64,000 nt of DNA from Ornithinibacillus salinisoli (GTDB lineage: Bacteria > Bacillota > Bacilli > Bacillales > Amphibacillaceae). A model generated the notes under the pieces. It saw only the letters and a program-made list of their open reading frames with translations. It searched no databases and was not told the origin of the DNA. The stretch is taken from assembly GCF_042682545.1 (NCBI RefSeq), contig NZ_JBHUHQ010000041.1. One strand, 5' to 3'. Of this stretch, positions 35,382 to 45,148 are shown one piece after another. Position 1 is the stretch's first letter; the number at the start of each line of letters is the position of its first letter. The position numbers and the translations under genes were made by a program.

Positions 35382-36911
35382 ATGGATAATCAAAAGAAAA
35401 AAGGATTTTTTCAACGGTTTTTGGATGTAGTAGAGTATGTAGGGAATAAGTTACCGCATCCTGTTACATTATTCGCAATATTAGCATTAGTTGTGTTAGT
35501 GCTTTCAGCTGTTGTTTCTTCCTTTGGAATCAGTGTAGAACACCCTGGGAAACCTGGGGAAATGGTAGAGGTTAAAAACCTTCTAAATGCTGAGGGAATT
35601 CAGTATATATTTGGCAGTATGACGGAGAACTTTATTGGATTCGCACCACTCGGAGTTGTACTACTAACAATGTTAGGAATTGGTTTAGCAGAACGTACAG
35701 GGTTAATTAGTGCTTTACTTCGTGGGTTCGTGCTTAGTGTGCCAAAACGCTTTATTACGTTAGGTCTTGTATTTGCTGGGATCATGTCAAGTGTTGCTTC
35801 AGATGCTGGATATGTTGTTTTACCACCACTTGGTGCCTTGATTTTTGCAGCAGTTGGACGTCATCCATTAGCTGGTCTAGCAGCAGCATTTGCGGGTGTT
35901 TCTGGTGGATTTAGTGCAAACTTGTTTTTATCAGGAACAGATGCATTACTTGGAGAACTAACAATAGCAGGGGCGACAATCGTTAGTCCTGAATATGCAG
36001 AAACAATGAACATTGCGATGAACTATTACTTTATTATTATTTCAACATTTATACTTACGTTTGTTGGTGCATGGGTAACGGAAAAAGTAGTAGAACCGCG
36101 TCTAGGAGAATATAAAGGCGATTATCGAGAAAAGCTAGAGAAATTAAAAGGTACAGAGAAAAAAGGACTTATTTGGGCTGGTGTTTCTGTACTAGTAGCC
36201 GTAATTTTAATGGCATTGTTGATTTTACCTGAAAACGCTCCAATGCGTGGTGAAGACGGAGCAATCATTCAATCACCATTTATGAGTTCACTAGTTCCAA
36301 TCATAGCGATTCTATTCTTTATTCCTGGACTTGTATATGGAAAAGTAACAAAAGTTATCAAAAATGACAAAGATGTAGCAGGTCAAATGTCTGACACGAT
36401 GGCAGCAATGGGGATGTTTATCGTATTAGCGTTTACTGCAGGACAATTTGTTGCATATTTCAATGAATCAAACTTAGGATTAGTGCTTGGTGTATATGGA
36501 GCAGAATTCTTACAAAATGTTAGTTTAACAGGTATTCCATTAGTGATCTTGTTTATTATTATTGCTGCCTTTATCAATATCTTTATTGGTAGTGCATCTG
36601 CAAAATGGGCAATGATGGCACCGATTTTTGTGCCAATTATGATGCAAATGGGCTATTCTCCAGAGTTAACACAAATGGCTTATCGTATTGCAGATTCATC
36701 AACTAACATCATTTCACCATTAATGACATACTTCGCAATTATAATTGCTTTTGCACAGAAGTATGATAAGAAAATGGGTATTGGTACATTGATTTCTACG
36801 ATGTTCCCATATGCCATGTTCTTCTTAGTAAGCTGGACAATCATGTTAATTATTTGGATGCTATTCGGAATTGATTTAGGACCAGCTGGACCAATTTTAT
36901 ACAATAATTAA
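35382..36911 (+). CDS. abgT: AbgT-family transporter (p-aminobenzoyl-glutamate type)
   Basis: The 509-residue protein has about 12 predicted helices and AbgT motifs: GNKLPHPVTLFAILAL near the start, SVASDAGYVVLPPLGALIFAAVGRHPLAGLAAAFAGVSGGFSAN in portions, and IGSASAKWAMMAPIFVPIMM late. E. coli AbgT imports p-aminobenzoyl-glutamate, and other members export sulfonamides. I start at ATG 35382, about ten bases after AGGAAGGGG; the longer frame has no ribosome site. No abgA/abgB peptidase gene is adjacent, although the amidase upstream is a tempting functional partner. Confidence 0.85.
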   Translation: MDNQKKKGFFQRFLDVVEYVGNKLPHPVTLFAILALVVLVLSAVVSSFGISVEHPGKPGEMVEVKNLLNAEGIQYIFGSMTENFIGFAPLGVVLLTMLGIGLAERTGLISALLRGFVLSVPKRFITLGLVFAGIMSSVASDAGYVVLPPLGALIFAAVGRHPLAGLAAAFAGVSGGFSANLFLSGTDALLGELTIAGATIVSPEYAETMNIAMNYYFIIISTFILTFVGAWVTEKVVEPRLGEYKGDYREKLEKLKGTEKKGLIWAGVSVLVAVILMALLILPENAPMRGEDGAIIQSPFMSSLVPIIAILFFIPGLVYGKVTKVIKNDKDVAGQMSDTMAAMGMFIVLAFTAGQFVAYFNESNLGLVLGVYGAEFLQNVSLTGIPLVILFIIIAAFINIFIGSASAKWAMMAPIFVPIMMQMGYSPELTQMAYRIADSSTNIISPLMTYFAIIIAFAQKYDKKMGIGTLISTMFPYAMFFLVSWTIMLIIWMLFGIDLGPAGPILYNN

Positions 36912-36917
36912 TCACGT

Positions 36918-36949
36918 AAATGCATTACTCCACGGAGTAATGCATTTTT
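36918..36949 (+). terminator. Rho-independent terminator
   Basis: A perfect 13-bp stem (AAATGCATTACTC / GAGTAATGCATTT) with a CACG loop ends in a T run, seven bases after the transporter stop. Confidence 0.85.
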
Positions 36950-37058
36950 GTATTTGTCAGATAATCCCATTGAATTTATAAGGTTAACTATTTTATACTT
37001 TTGTAAGCAATTGTTTTAAAGGGATATTTTTCTGAAAATAATATATTTTGTGTATGCT

Positions 37059-37087
37059 TTTACTTCAATACTACTTTTTAGTATAGT
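37059..37087 (+). promoter_or_regulatory. Candidate SigA promoter of the yeaC operon
   Basis: TTTACT (37059-37064) and TATAGT (37082-37087) are 17 bases apart, about 60 bases before the MoxR start codon. The -35 matches only half of TTGACA, so this is tentative. Confidence 0.4.
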
Positions 37088-37145
37088 TATAGTATAAATA
37101 TGGAAGCATTTTTGTAGTGCAATTATCATGAGAAGGAGCGAACAA

Positions 37146-38108
37146 ATGGTACAAAATACAGCAGTATACAATGACAAAATCGAAAAAGTAATAGCGAATA
37201 TCAATTTAGTAATGATTGGGAAAGAGGAAGCTGCAACCTTAAGTATGGTAGCCTTACTGGCAGAAGGCCATGTATTACTTGAGGATGTACCTGGAGTTGG
37301 AAAAACAATGCTTGTTCGTACCCTCGCGAAATCACTAGATTGTGATTTTAAACGAATTCAATTTACTCCAGATTTATTACCATCCGATGTAACAGGCGTC
37401 TCCATTTATAACCCTAAAGAAATGGAATTTGAATTTCGCGGAGGACCAATATTAGGCAATATTGTACTAGCTGATGAAATTAACCGTACTTCTCCTAAGA
37501 CACAGTCATCACTTCTTGAAGGAATGGAGGAACACAGTATTACTGTCGATGGTAAAACTATTAAACTTCCAAAACCATTTTTCGTTATGGCAACTCAAAA
37601 CCCAATTGAATATGAGGGAACATATCCGTTACCAGAGGCACAGTTAGACCGGTTTATATTAAAATTAAGTATGGGGTACCCGTCTATGGACGAAGAGTTA
37701 ATTATGCTTGAGCGTACTGCAAGAGACCATCCGATTGAATCGATTGAATCCGTAATGACAAAAGACGAATTAGTAGCAATTCAACAAGATGTGAAAGACG
37801 TATATATTGATAAAAATGTTCAGCAATATATCGTTAATTTAGTAAGAGGGACAAGGGATCATGCTTCTATTTTTCTAGGGGTAAGTCCTCGTGGATCAAT
37901 AGCATTAATGAGGTCTGCAAAATCATATGCGTTTATTAAAGGACGTGACTATGTGCTGCCAGATGATGTGAAATATTTAGCGCCATTTGTACTTTCCCAT
38001 CGAGTAATTTTAAACTCAGAAGCTAAATATGATGGAAAGACAAATCGTGAGCTAATTGAAGAAATAGTGAAGAATACCTTTGTTCCAATTCGAAAGGAAT
38101 TTCGTTAA
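37146..38108 (+). CDS. yeaC: MoxR-family AAA+ ATPase
   Basis: The 320-residue ATPase has Walker A GVGKT at 50-54, Walker B ending LADE (D110/E111) and sensor region FVMATQNPIEYEGTYPLPEAQLDRF. MoxR proteins act as chaperone ATPases with DUF58/VWA partners. I choose ATG 37146, seven bases after AGAAGGAG; the upstream in-frame ATG precedes that site. The stop TAA overlaps the next ATG. The gene order matches B. subtilis yeaC-yeaD-yebA. Confidence 0.87.
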   Translation: MVQNTAVYNDKIEKVIANINLVMIGKEEAATLSMVALLAEGHVLLEDVPGVGKTMLVRTLAKSLDCDFKRIQFTPDLLPSDVTGVSIYNPKEMEFEFRGGPILGNIVLADEINRTSPKTQSSLLEGMEEHSITVDGKTIKLPKPFFVMATQNPIEYEGTYPLPEAQLDRFILKLSMGYPSMDEELIMLERTARDHPIESIESVMTKDELVAIQQDVKDVYIDKNVQQYIVNLVRGTRDHASIFLGVSPRGSIALMRSAKSYAFIKGRDYVLPDDVKYLAPFVLSHRVILNSEAKYDGKTNRELIEEIVKNTFVPIRKEFR

Positions 38109-39376
38109 TGAAGGAATCATTACGCTTTATCGGTAAATTCGTCTTTATATTTACCTTGTTTGCGGCCCTATTCTCGTTCGCGATGTTTCAGGGTGGGTTC
38201 ACGAGTTGGTTTTTATTCTATAGCTTTTTACCGATTTTTTTATATCACATTGGTTTGCTCTTTTACCCTATTAAAAATTGGAAAGTTTCGAGAAAATTAT
38301 CCCACCATGTTATTCGAGCGGGTGATGGTGTGTCTGTTTCGGTAGAGATTGATCGGAAATTTCCCTTTCCACTTTATTACTGTATTTGTGAGGAGATCTT
38401 TCCAGTTAGCTTAAATAAAGTAGATAATCGGCATGAAAAATATCACCATCTCGAACAACCGAACAAGTTGTATAATAATCGAAGTATTAAGAAAATCACT
38501 TTCCCATGGTTTAAACGTAAAATAGCGTTATCTTATACCATTAAGCATATTCCGCGCGGGGAGCATCAATTAAATGCGGTCCGAATTCGTACGGGTGATA
38601 TTTTCGGATTGATTAAGAAGGATCATGTGTTTCAAGTTTCCGATGCTTTGATTGCTTATCCTGATGAACGACCAATCGTATTGATGGAAAAGATCAGTAG
38701 CTATGAACAAGGTTCGATCTCTTCTTATACAATGAACTTGAAAAATACAAATGTTGCAACTGGAATACGTGAATATATGCCTGGGGATCGTTTTTCTTGG
38801 ATTGATTGGAAACAAACTGCTAAGAAAAATGAGGTCATGACAAAGGAATTCGAGCAGGAAAAAAGTACCGATACATTAATTGTTTTAGATGGCTGCTATT
38901 ACAACGGCTTAAATCCATTAGCATTTGAAGCAACGGTTGAAGTTAGTATGTCCTTAATGGAAACAATTCGTCAACAAGCTTCACAAGTTGGTTTTTTATC
39001 GATTGGCAAAGACGTTGCATTATTTCCAGTTCAACACGATCCAACGAAAAAAGAATGGATACGTAAGCATTTGACGCGAATATATCCAACTAAAACGAAA
39101 CCGTTTTCTTTGCTATTAAAAGAAGAAATGTTTAAGATTGCCAACGACTTTTTCGTTGTCGTGGCTACTACTCGGATGGATGAACAATTAAAAGATACAT
39201 TAAAGCAAATAAAGTTACGGAAAAAGCGTGTTTCTGTGGTCTATATTCAATCTAAAAATAGAATTTCTGAAGATGAATATCATATGTTGAAGCAACTACA
39301 GCATGAGGGAATTGGTATTAATATTCTAACCGAAAAAGAACTTGTAAATAATCCTATAGGGGTGAGTGGACTGTGA
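38108..39376 (+). CDS. yeaD: DUF58 protein (YeaD-like)
   Basis: The 422-residue protein has two N-terminal membrane helices (about 10-50), a beta-rich middle, and the DUF58 core GIREYMPGDRFSWIDWKQTAKKNEVMTKEFEQE followed by a VWA-like fold (LIVLDG). It typically works with the adjacent MoxR ATPase and the transglutaminase in an envelope-related complex of poorly known purpose. Start and stop overlap the neighbours (TAATG upstream, GTGA downstream), showing tight coupling. Confidence 0.85.
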   Translation: MKESLRFIGKFVFIFTLFAALFSFAMFQGGFTSWFLFYSFLPIFLYHIGLLFYPIKNWKVSRKLSHHVIRAGDGVSVSVEIDRKFPFPLYYCICEEIFPVSLNKVDNRHEKYHHLEQPNKLYNNRSIKKITFPWFKRKIALSYTIKHIPRGEHQLNAVRIRTGDIFGLIKKDHVFQVSDALIAYPDERPIVLMEKISSYEQGSISSYTMNLKNTNVATGIREYMPGDRFSWIDWKQTAKKNEVMTKEFEQEKSTDTLIVLDGCYYNGLNPLAFEATVEVSMSLMETIRQQASQVGFLSIGKDVALFPVQHDPTKKEWIRKHLTRIYPTKTKPFSLLLKEEMFKIANDFFVVVATTRMDEQLKDTLKQIKLRKKRVSVVYIQSKNRISEDEYHMLKQLQHEGIGINILTEKELVNNPIGVSGL

Positions 39377-41577
39377 GTCGATCATATAATAACAACATAC
39401 CAACCATCTACACCTCTATCCTATATATCTTCGGTTTATTACTATTTTTGGAATGGCTATATCCTGTTGAAAAGGTTACAGATACTACGAACCTAAGTGT
39501 TTTTATTATCTATACGCTGTTTTGTTTTATCATTACTATTTTACAAGTAAAATGGTGGATCTCTGCTCTTTTAAAAGGATTTGGCTTATTGTTTATTATT
39601 AATGGTCTATTCTCGGAATTTAGTTTGATTAGCCGATTATGGTTTGAACAATTATTTACTATGATTGGTGTTAATTTTCAAGCGTTATTTTCCCAAGAGT
39701 GGAATGATTTAACTGGAATGTTTCGAAGTATTTTATTTTTAATTATTATTTGGTTAATGAGTTATTTAATCCATTATTGGTTTATTCAGATGAAACGTAT
39801 ATTCATCTTCGTGCTGCTTACTATTGTATATTTGGCGGTACTAGATACATTCACCATATATGATGCTAGTATTCCAATAGTTCGTACCTTTGCTCTTGCA
39901 TTTCTAGGGTTAGGAATGGCGAACTTCTTTAAGGAAATACAAATGGAAAGGATTTCGTTTTCATGGACAAATAAGAATACAGTTTGGATGATACCATTAA
40001 TATTAATCGTATTATTTTCCACAGTTATAGGTTATGCAGCACCGAAATTTGAACCACAATGGCCAGACCCTGTTCCATTTATTAAAAATGCTGCAGGTGG
40101 ATCAGGTGGTGGTAACGGTGCTATTCAAAAAGTAGGCTATGGAGAAGATGATTCCAGACTCGGAGGATCTTTTGTCCAAGATTATTCTCCTGTTTTTCAA
40201 GCTGTAGCGAAAAAGGACCATTATTGGCGAATTGAATCAAAGGACTTGTATACAGGGAAAGGCTGGCTCCATTCAAATGAACCTGATTATGTAGAACAAA
40301 ATAACGGAAACATTTTATTAGAGGACTATGGCGCAGATGTCGAAACAGAACGACTTGAAGCGATTTTAGACTTTGAAGAAAATACCAATATCCCTAAGTT
40401 AGTATATCCATACGGTACGAACAAGGTGGAAGCGGATGGAAATGCCATGTTCCTATTAAATCATCTTAGTGGTGAAATTAGTACCAAGTCAGCTAATAAA
40501 GATGTCGCACTTACTGATTATACGATCTTGTATGATTATCCTTCCTTCCCACTAGATAAAATGCGAGAAGATATAGATTTTGGCGGCGATAAGAAAGATC
40601 AGTATACTCAGTTGCCTTCTACATTACCTGATCGTGTCGGTCAGTTAGCAGAGGAAATAACATCCTCTTTTACTACGCAGTATGATAAAGTAAAGGCTAT
40701 TGAAAATTATTTTGGTAGAAATGGGTTTGTCTATCAAACTACGGATGTCCCAGTTCCTAGTGATGACCAGGACTATGTTGATCAATTCCTATTTGATTCT
40801 AAAGTAGGCTATTGTGATAATTTTTCAACTTCCATGGTCGTTCTATTGCGTACATTGGATATCCCAGCTAGATGGGTAAAAGGCTTTACGAGTGGGGAAC
40901 AGATTGAAGATTATGTTAATGGAGATTCCTCTTACAACGTGTATGAGGTAACAAATTCGAATGCGCACTCTTGGGTAGAAGTGTATTTCCCTGAAGTTGG
41001 TTGGGTACCATTTGAGCCAACCCAAGGGTTCACAAATTTAACAGATTTTTATTCCGATACAAACACCGAAAATGCAGATGATGCATTGGAAGCACCGACA
41101 CCAGAATTGGAAGAATCGGAAGAGCCAGACCCTAAGGATCTAGAGAAAGATGAAGCGGTGGAAGCAATCAATCAAGATAATGCTAGTGGTGGTTCTGACG
41201 GATTCACGCTAAATTGGTGGCAAATCGTCATAGGAGGAGTAATCCTCATTATCATAGCTATTGTAATCTATCGGAAAAGATTCCATTTGCGATCATATCT
41301 ATTAGAACGGAAATGGCTCAAAAATCAGGACCCTGAAGCATATCAGGATGCCTATCATTTTGTGTTAAAACTATTAAAACATCAAGGGTTTTCTAGAAAC
41401 CCGGATCAAACCTTACGTGAATATGCAAAACGAATTGATTCTTGGTATAGTACGGATTCAATGAGACGTCTGACGAATGAATACGAGAAAATAATCTATA
41501 AAAATGAACTTGATTCCTATACTGTGACAGAAATGAAAGACTTATGGAAAAATTTCATCAAACAGATATTGGGTTGA
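39373..41577 (+). CDS. yebA: Membrane transglutaminase-like protein (YebA/TgpA type)
   Basis: The 734-residue protein starts with six or so membrane helices (about 12-220), then an extracytoplasmic transglutaminase-like domain with catalytic Cys in VGYCDNFSTSMVVLLRTLDIPARWVKG, His in SNAHSWVEVYFP and Asp/Glu in WVPFEPTQGF. A further membrane helix (about 615-635) and a cytoplasmic DUF4129 tail follow. GTG 39373 overlaps the yeaD stop. The likely role is cross-linking or cleaving envelope proteins under control of the MoxR/DUF58 pair. Confidence 0.85.
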   Translation: MSRSYNNNIPTIYTSILYIFGLLLFLEWLYPVEKVTDTTNLSVFIIYTLFCFIITILQVKWWISALLKGFGLLFIINGLFSEFSLISRLWFEQLFTMIGVNFQALFSQEWNDLTGMFRSILFLIIIWLMSYLIHYWFIQMKRIFIFVLLTIVYLAVLDTFTIYDASIPIVRTFALAFLGLGMANFFKEIQMERISFSWTNKNTVWMIPLILIVLFSTVIGYAAPKFEPQWPDPVPFIKNAAGGSGGGNGAIQKVGYGEDDSRLGGSFVQDYSPVFQAVAKKDHYWRIESKDLYTGKGWLHSNEPDYVEQNNGNILLEDYGADVETERLEAILDFEENTNIPKLVYPYGTNKVEADGNAMFLLNHLSGEISTKSANKDVALTDYTILYDYPSFPLDKMREDIDFGGDKKDQYTQLPSTLPDRVGQLAEEITSSFTTQYDKVKAIENYFGRNGFVYQTTDVPVPSDDQDYVDQFLFDSKVGYCDNFSTSMVVLLRTLDIPARWVKGFTSGEQIEDYVNGDSSYNVYEVTNSNAHSWVEVYFPEVGWVPFEPTQGFTNLTDFYSDTNTENADDALEAPTPELEESEEPDPKDLEKDEAVEAINQDNASGGSDGFTLNWWQIVIGGVILIIIAIVIYRKRFHLRSYLLERKWLKNQDPEAYQDAYHFVLKLLKHQGFSRNPDQTLREYAKRIDSWYSTDSMRRLTNEYEKIIYKNELDSYTVTEMKDLWKNFIKQILG

Positions 41578-41631
41578 CCATGAGCGAATTCGCTAGTAGA
41601 ATAAGTTTAACTTATACAAATAAATACATGT

Positions 41632-41702
41632 ACTTCGTATATCCTCGATAATATGGTTCGAAAGTTTCTACCAGGGCACCGTAAATGCCCTGACTATGAA
41701 GG
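41632..41702 (+). ncRNA. Purine riboswitch (guanine type) before guaA
   Basis: The aptamer contains the invariant elements TATGGTTCGAAAGTTTCTACC, written here as TATGG, AAGTTTCTACC, CCGTAAAT and CTGACTATG, with P1 formed by CTTC near 41633 and GAAG near 41698. The specificity base in GACTATG is C, as in guanine-sensing members (xpt type). A terminator overlaps the 3' side of P1, so guanine binding should stop transcription of guaA. Confidence 0.92.
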
Positions 41703-41747
41703 CGGAATATCTTTGATTTTTTCGAAAACCTGGAATTCTGCCTTTTT
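41699..41747 (+). terminator. Riboswitch-controlled terminator of guaA
   Basis: AAGGCGGAAT (41699-41708) pairs with ATTCTGCCTT (41735-41744) with one G-U pair, followed by a T run. Its 5' arm shares bases with aptamer P1, the expected mutually exclusive arrangement. Confidence 0.8.
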
Positions 41748-41845
41748 GTAGTTTATATACGAAAAGGTAAGTGTCCAGGTTTTTCGTTTTTTCAACAGTT
41801 ATATAACACATCATATCAATATACAAAACAGTTAGGAGCGTTAAC

Positions 41846-43381
41846 ATGAACAACAATGAAATGATTTTAGTATTAGACTTTGGAAGTCAATATAATCAAT
41901 TGATTACGAGAAGAATTCGAGAATTCGGAGTCTACAGTGAGTTACATTCGCATAAAATCTCTGTGGAAGAAATTAAACGATTAAATCCGAAAGGGATTAT
42001 TTTATCGGGTGGTCCTCATAGTGTCTATGATGAGAACAGTTTTCGTCCCAACAAAGAGATTTTTCAGTTAGGAATTCCAGTACTTGGTATTTGTTATGGT
42101 ATGCAATTAATGGCATTGCATTTTGGAGGAAAAGTTGAGAAAGCGAAAAATCGTGAATATGGAAAAGCAACCATTCATTTGCAACATGATCCTGTCTTAT
42201 TTAAAAACACTCCAAATAGCCAAACAGTTTGGATGAGTCATGGAGATAAAGTGGTAGAAGAGCCATCAAATTTCCAAGTAGATGCAACAAGTTCTTCTAC
42301 ACCAATTGCAGCGATGAGTTATCCTGAAAAGCAAATGTACGGGGTGCAATATCATCCAGAAGTGCGCCACTCAGAATATGGCAACCATTTATTAAAGCAG
42401 TTTGTGTTTGATGTATGTGCGTGTAATGGAGAATGGACCATTGAAAACTTTATTGATATGGAAGTTGATCAAATCCAGAAAAAGGTAGGTGACAGGAAAG
42501 TACTTTGTGCACTTAGTGGCGGGGTAGATTCTTCTGTTGTTGCAGCGTTAATCCATAAAGCCATTGGGGATCAGCTAACATGTATTTTTGTTGACCATGG
42601 ATTGCTTCGAAAGAATGAAGCAGATGATGTCATGAAGATTTTTGCTGATGATTTTAAAATGAATATAATAAAAGTCGATGCCTCTGAGCGATTTTTAACG
42701 AAATTACAAGGTGTAGATGATCCTGAGAAAAAACGAAAGATTATTGGAAATGAATTCATTTACGTATTTGATGATGAAGCAGAAAAATTAAAAGATATTG
42801 ATTTTCTTGCCCAAGGAACATTGTATACAGATATTATTGAGAGTGGTACGGAAACAGCACAAACAATTAAATCACATCATAATGTTGGTGGACTTCCGGA
42901 AGATATGCAATTCGAACTAATTGAACCGTTAAATACGTTATTCAAGGATGAAGTTCGTGAGCTAGGGTCACAACTTGGATTGCCTGATCGAATTGTTTGG
43001 CGCCAACCATTCCCTGGACCAGGGTTAGCTATCCGTGTGTTAGGTGAAGTGACAGAAGAAAAACTAGAAATCGTCCGAGAGTCAGATGCGATTTTACGTG
43101 AGGAAATAGCGGCTGCTGGACTTGATCGAGACATATGGCAATATTTCACCGTGCTACCGAACATCCGGAGTGTAGGTGTTATGGGAGATGCTCGAACGTA
43201 TGATTACACAATAGGAATTCGTGCGGTAACCTCTATTGATGGAATGACATCGGATTGGGCACGCATTCCTTGGGATGTTCTGGAGAAAATTTCAACTCGT
43301 ATCGTAAATGACGTAGCACATATTAACCGAGTAGTTTATGACATTACGAGTAAGCCACCTGCTACGATTGAGTGGGAGTAG
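41846..43381 (+). CDS. guaA: GMP synthase (glutamine-hydrolysing)
   Basis: The 511-residue enzyme converts XMP to GMP. Its class I amidotransferase domain (1-195) carries nucleophile C83 in GICYGMQ and the His-x-Glu of YHPEVRHSE. The ATP-pyrophosphatase domain has P-loop ALSGGVDSSV. The C-terminal dimerisation domain ends RVVYDITSKPPATIEWE, the canonical GuaA end. Ribosome site AGGAG. It is under its own guanine riboswitch. Confidence 0.97.
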   Translation: MNNNEMILVLDFGSQYNQLITRRIREFGVYSELHSHKISVEEIKRLNPKGIILSGGPHSVYDENSFRPNKEIFQLGIPVLGICYGMQLMALHFGGKVEKAKNREYGKATIHLQHDPVLFKNTPNSQTVWMSHGDKVVEEPSNFQVDATSSSTPIAAMSYPEKQMYGVQYHPEVRHSEYGNHLLKQFVFDVCACNGEWTIENFIDMEVDQIQKKVGDRKVLCALSGGVDSSVVAALIHKAIGDQLTCIFVDHGLLRKNEADDVMKIFADDFKMNIIKVDASERFLTKLQGVDDPEKKRKIIGNEFIYVFDDEAEKLKDIDFLAQGTLYTDIIESGTETAQTIKSHHNVGGLPEDMQFELIEPLNTLFKDEVRELGSQLGLPDRIVWRQPFPGPGLAIRVLGEVTEEKLEIVRESDAILREEIAAAGLDRDIWQYFTVLPNIRSVGVMGDARTYDYTIGIRAVTSIDGMTSDWARIPWDVLEKISTRIVNDVAHINRVVYDITSKPPATIEWE

Positions 43382-43488
43382 AAAACGAATGATTTTAAAT
43401 AAAGACAATAAAATGTTCGGATTTTGTTGACATTTGTCTATCGAAATAGTATTATAGCCATAGGAATTATTAAAAACTTTATATTTAA

Positions 43489-43554
43489 TGCGTATAATTT
43501 AGGGAATATGGCCCAAAGTTTCTACCAGACTGCCGTAAATGGTCTGACTACGCA
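43489..43554 (+). ncRNA. Purine riboswitch (guanine type) before pbuG
   Basis: A second G-box has P1 TGCG/CGCA, TATGGCCC, AAGTTTCTACC, GCCGTAAAT and CTGACTACG. The C in GACTAC again predicts guanine or hypoxanthine binding. It sits 240 bases upstream of the pbuG start codon, and a terminator lies 95 bases after the aptamer. B. subtilis pbuG is also G-box controlled. Confidence 0.92.
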
Positions 43555-43648
43555 GATTTAGTAATTATTGTATGGAGAGATCTTCCGCACTATTTGAAGA
43601 TTGATAGCTTTCTATATGAATTACTTTTTCTTGCTTAGTTCATGGTAG

Positions 43649-43676
43649 CACTCTTGGGATCAAGGGTGTTTTTTTA
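43649..43676 (+). terminator. Rho-independent terminator in the pbuG leader
   Basis: CACTCTTG pairs with CAAGGGTG (one G-U) around a four-base loop, followed by seven T residues. It is the probable expression platform of the upstream riboswitch, although the antiterminator pairing was not resolved by eye. A second small hairpin (CTTGGC/GCCAAG, 43691-43707) follows. Confidence 0.75.
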
Positions 43677-43794
43677 TTTCCTTAGAAAAACTTGGCTTTT
43701 CGCCAAGCTTTCATGGCGATAGCCTTAGTTGCACTTATGCAAGATAGGGATGTTCCATATTTTCCTATTTGCGAAAAATTGGGGAGGAAGCATA

Positions 43795-45090
43795 ATGAAG
43801 AAGTATTTTCAATTTGAAGAATTAGGTACAAATTACCGCACAGAATTTACAGCTGGATTAACCACATTCTTAGCGATGGCATATATTCTTTTTGTAAATC
43901 CGGACTTACTTGGTGCAACAGGTATGGATCAAGAAGCAGTATTTGCTGCTACTGCAATTGCAGCTGCTGTAGGTTCACTATTCATGGGACTTATTGCAAA
44001 GTATCCTATTGCACTTGCGCCAGGTATGGGCTTGAATGCATTTTTTGCTTTTACTGTCGTAATTGGTTATGGCATTCCTTGGGAAACAGCGTTAGCTGGT
44101 GTATTAGCATCTGGACTTATTTTTATTGTGTTAACATTATCTGGATTACGTGAAAAAATTATAAATGCTATCCCTGGAAACTTAAAGAAAGCAGTTGGAG
44201 CTGGTATTGGCTTATTTATCGCATTTATTGGACTTCAAAGCGCAGGAATTGTTGTTGGGGATGAAGCGACATTAGTTGGTTTAGGGGATATCACGTCTCC
44301 GACTGTATTGCTCGCTATTTTTGGACTAGTTGTATCCGTAGTATTGTTAGCATTCGGAGTAAAAGCTGGAATATTTTACGGTATGATTCTTACAACGATT
44401 GCTGGCATAATCTTTGGCTTTACAAAATTAGAAGGTGTTGTTGGTGGTATTCCGAGTGTAGCACCAACATTTGGTCAGGCATTTTTACACTTTGGTGATA
44501 TTTTCACATTGGAAATGCTTGTTGTTATTTTAACGTTTTTATTCGTTGACTTCTTTGACACAGCAGGAACATTAGTTGCGGTGGCATCACAAGCAGGGTT
44601 GGTAAAAGACAATAAATTACCACGTGCTGGGAAAGCATTATTTGCTGATTCAGCCGCCACTGTAGTTGGGGCAACGGTTGGAACGTCAACAACTACTTCT
44701 TATGTAGAGTCTTCTGCTGGAGTCGGTGTAGGTGGTCGATCAGGATTTACAGCAGTTGTTGCAGGAGGATTTTTCTTATTAGCATTGTTTTTCTCACCTT
44801 TGTTAAGTGTAGTTACTTCTGAAGTAACGGCTCCTGCATTAATTATTGTTGGTGTATTAATGGCTTCAGCATTGAAGGATATTGAGTGGGATCAATTTGA
44901 AATTGCTGTACCTGCATTTTTGACAGTTATTGCGATGCCACTAACGTACAGTATCGCTACAGGTATTGCGATCGGGTTTATCTTCTATCCAATTACGATG
45001 CTCATTAAAGGTCGTGGGAAAGAAATTCATCCAATCATGTACGTACTGTTCGTTATCTTTGTACTATACTTTATTTTCTTGAACAAATAA
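43795..45090 (+). CDS. pbuG: Hypoxanthine/guanine permease PbuG (AzgA-type NCS2)
   Basis: The 431-residue permease has 12-14 helices and starts MKKYFQFEELGTNYRTEFTAGLTTFLAMAYILFVNP in the AzgA/PbuG manner. Conserved motifs include LAPGMGLNAFFAF and FFDTAGTLVAVASQAGL. It imports hypoxanthine and guanine. ATG 43795 follows GGGGAGG; the longer in-frame start lies in the leader without a ribosome site. Confidence 0.9.
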   Translation: MKKYFQFEELGTNYRTEFTAGLTTFLAMAYILFVNPDLLGATGMDQEAVFAATAIAAAVGSLFMGLIAKYPIALAPGMGLNAFFAFTVVIGYGIPWETALAGVLASGLIFIVLTLSGLREKIINAIPGNLKKAVGAGIGLFIAFIGLQSAGIVVGDEATLVGLGDITSPTVLLAIFGLVVSVVLLAFGVKAGIFYGMILTTIAGIIFGFTKLEGVVGGIPSVAPTFGQAFLHFGDIFTLEMLVVILTFLFVDFFDTAGTLVAVASQAGLVKDNKLPRAGKALFADSAATVVGATVGTSTTTSYVESSAGVGVGGRSGFTAVVAGGFFLLALFFSPLLSVVTSEVTAPALIIVGVLMASALKDIEWDQFEIAVPAFLTVIAMPLTYSIATGIAIGFIFYPITMLIKGRGKEIHPIMYVLFVIFVLYFIFLNK

Positions 45091-45091
45091 T

Positions 45092-45138
45092 AAAAAGCGA
45101 GATCACCGATCAGATATCGGATGGTCTCGCTTTTTTTT
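45092..45138. terminator. Bidirectional terminator between pbuG and the MFS gene
   Basis: An outer stem AAAAAGCGAGA / TCTCGCTTTTT with a nested CCGAT/ATCGG hairpin gives T runs on both strands. It serves the convergent genes. Confidence 0.85.
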
Positions 45139-45148
45139 CAATTTGTTA

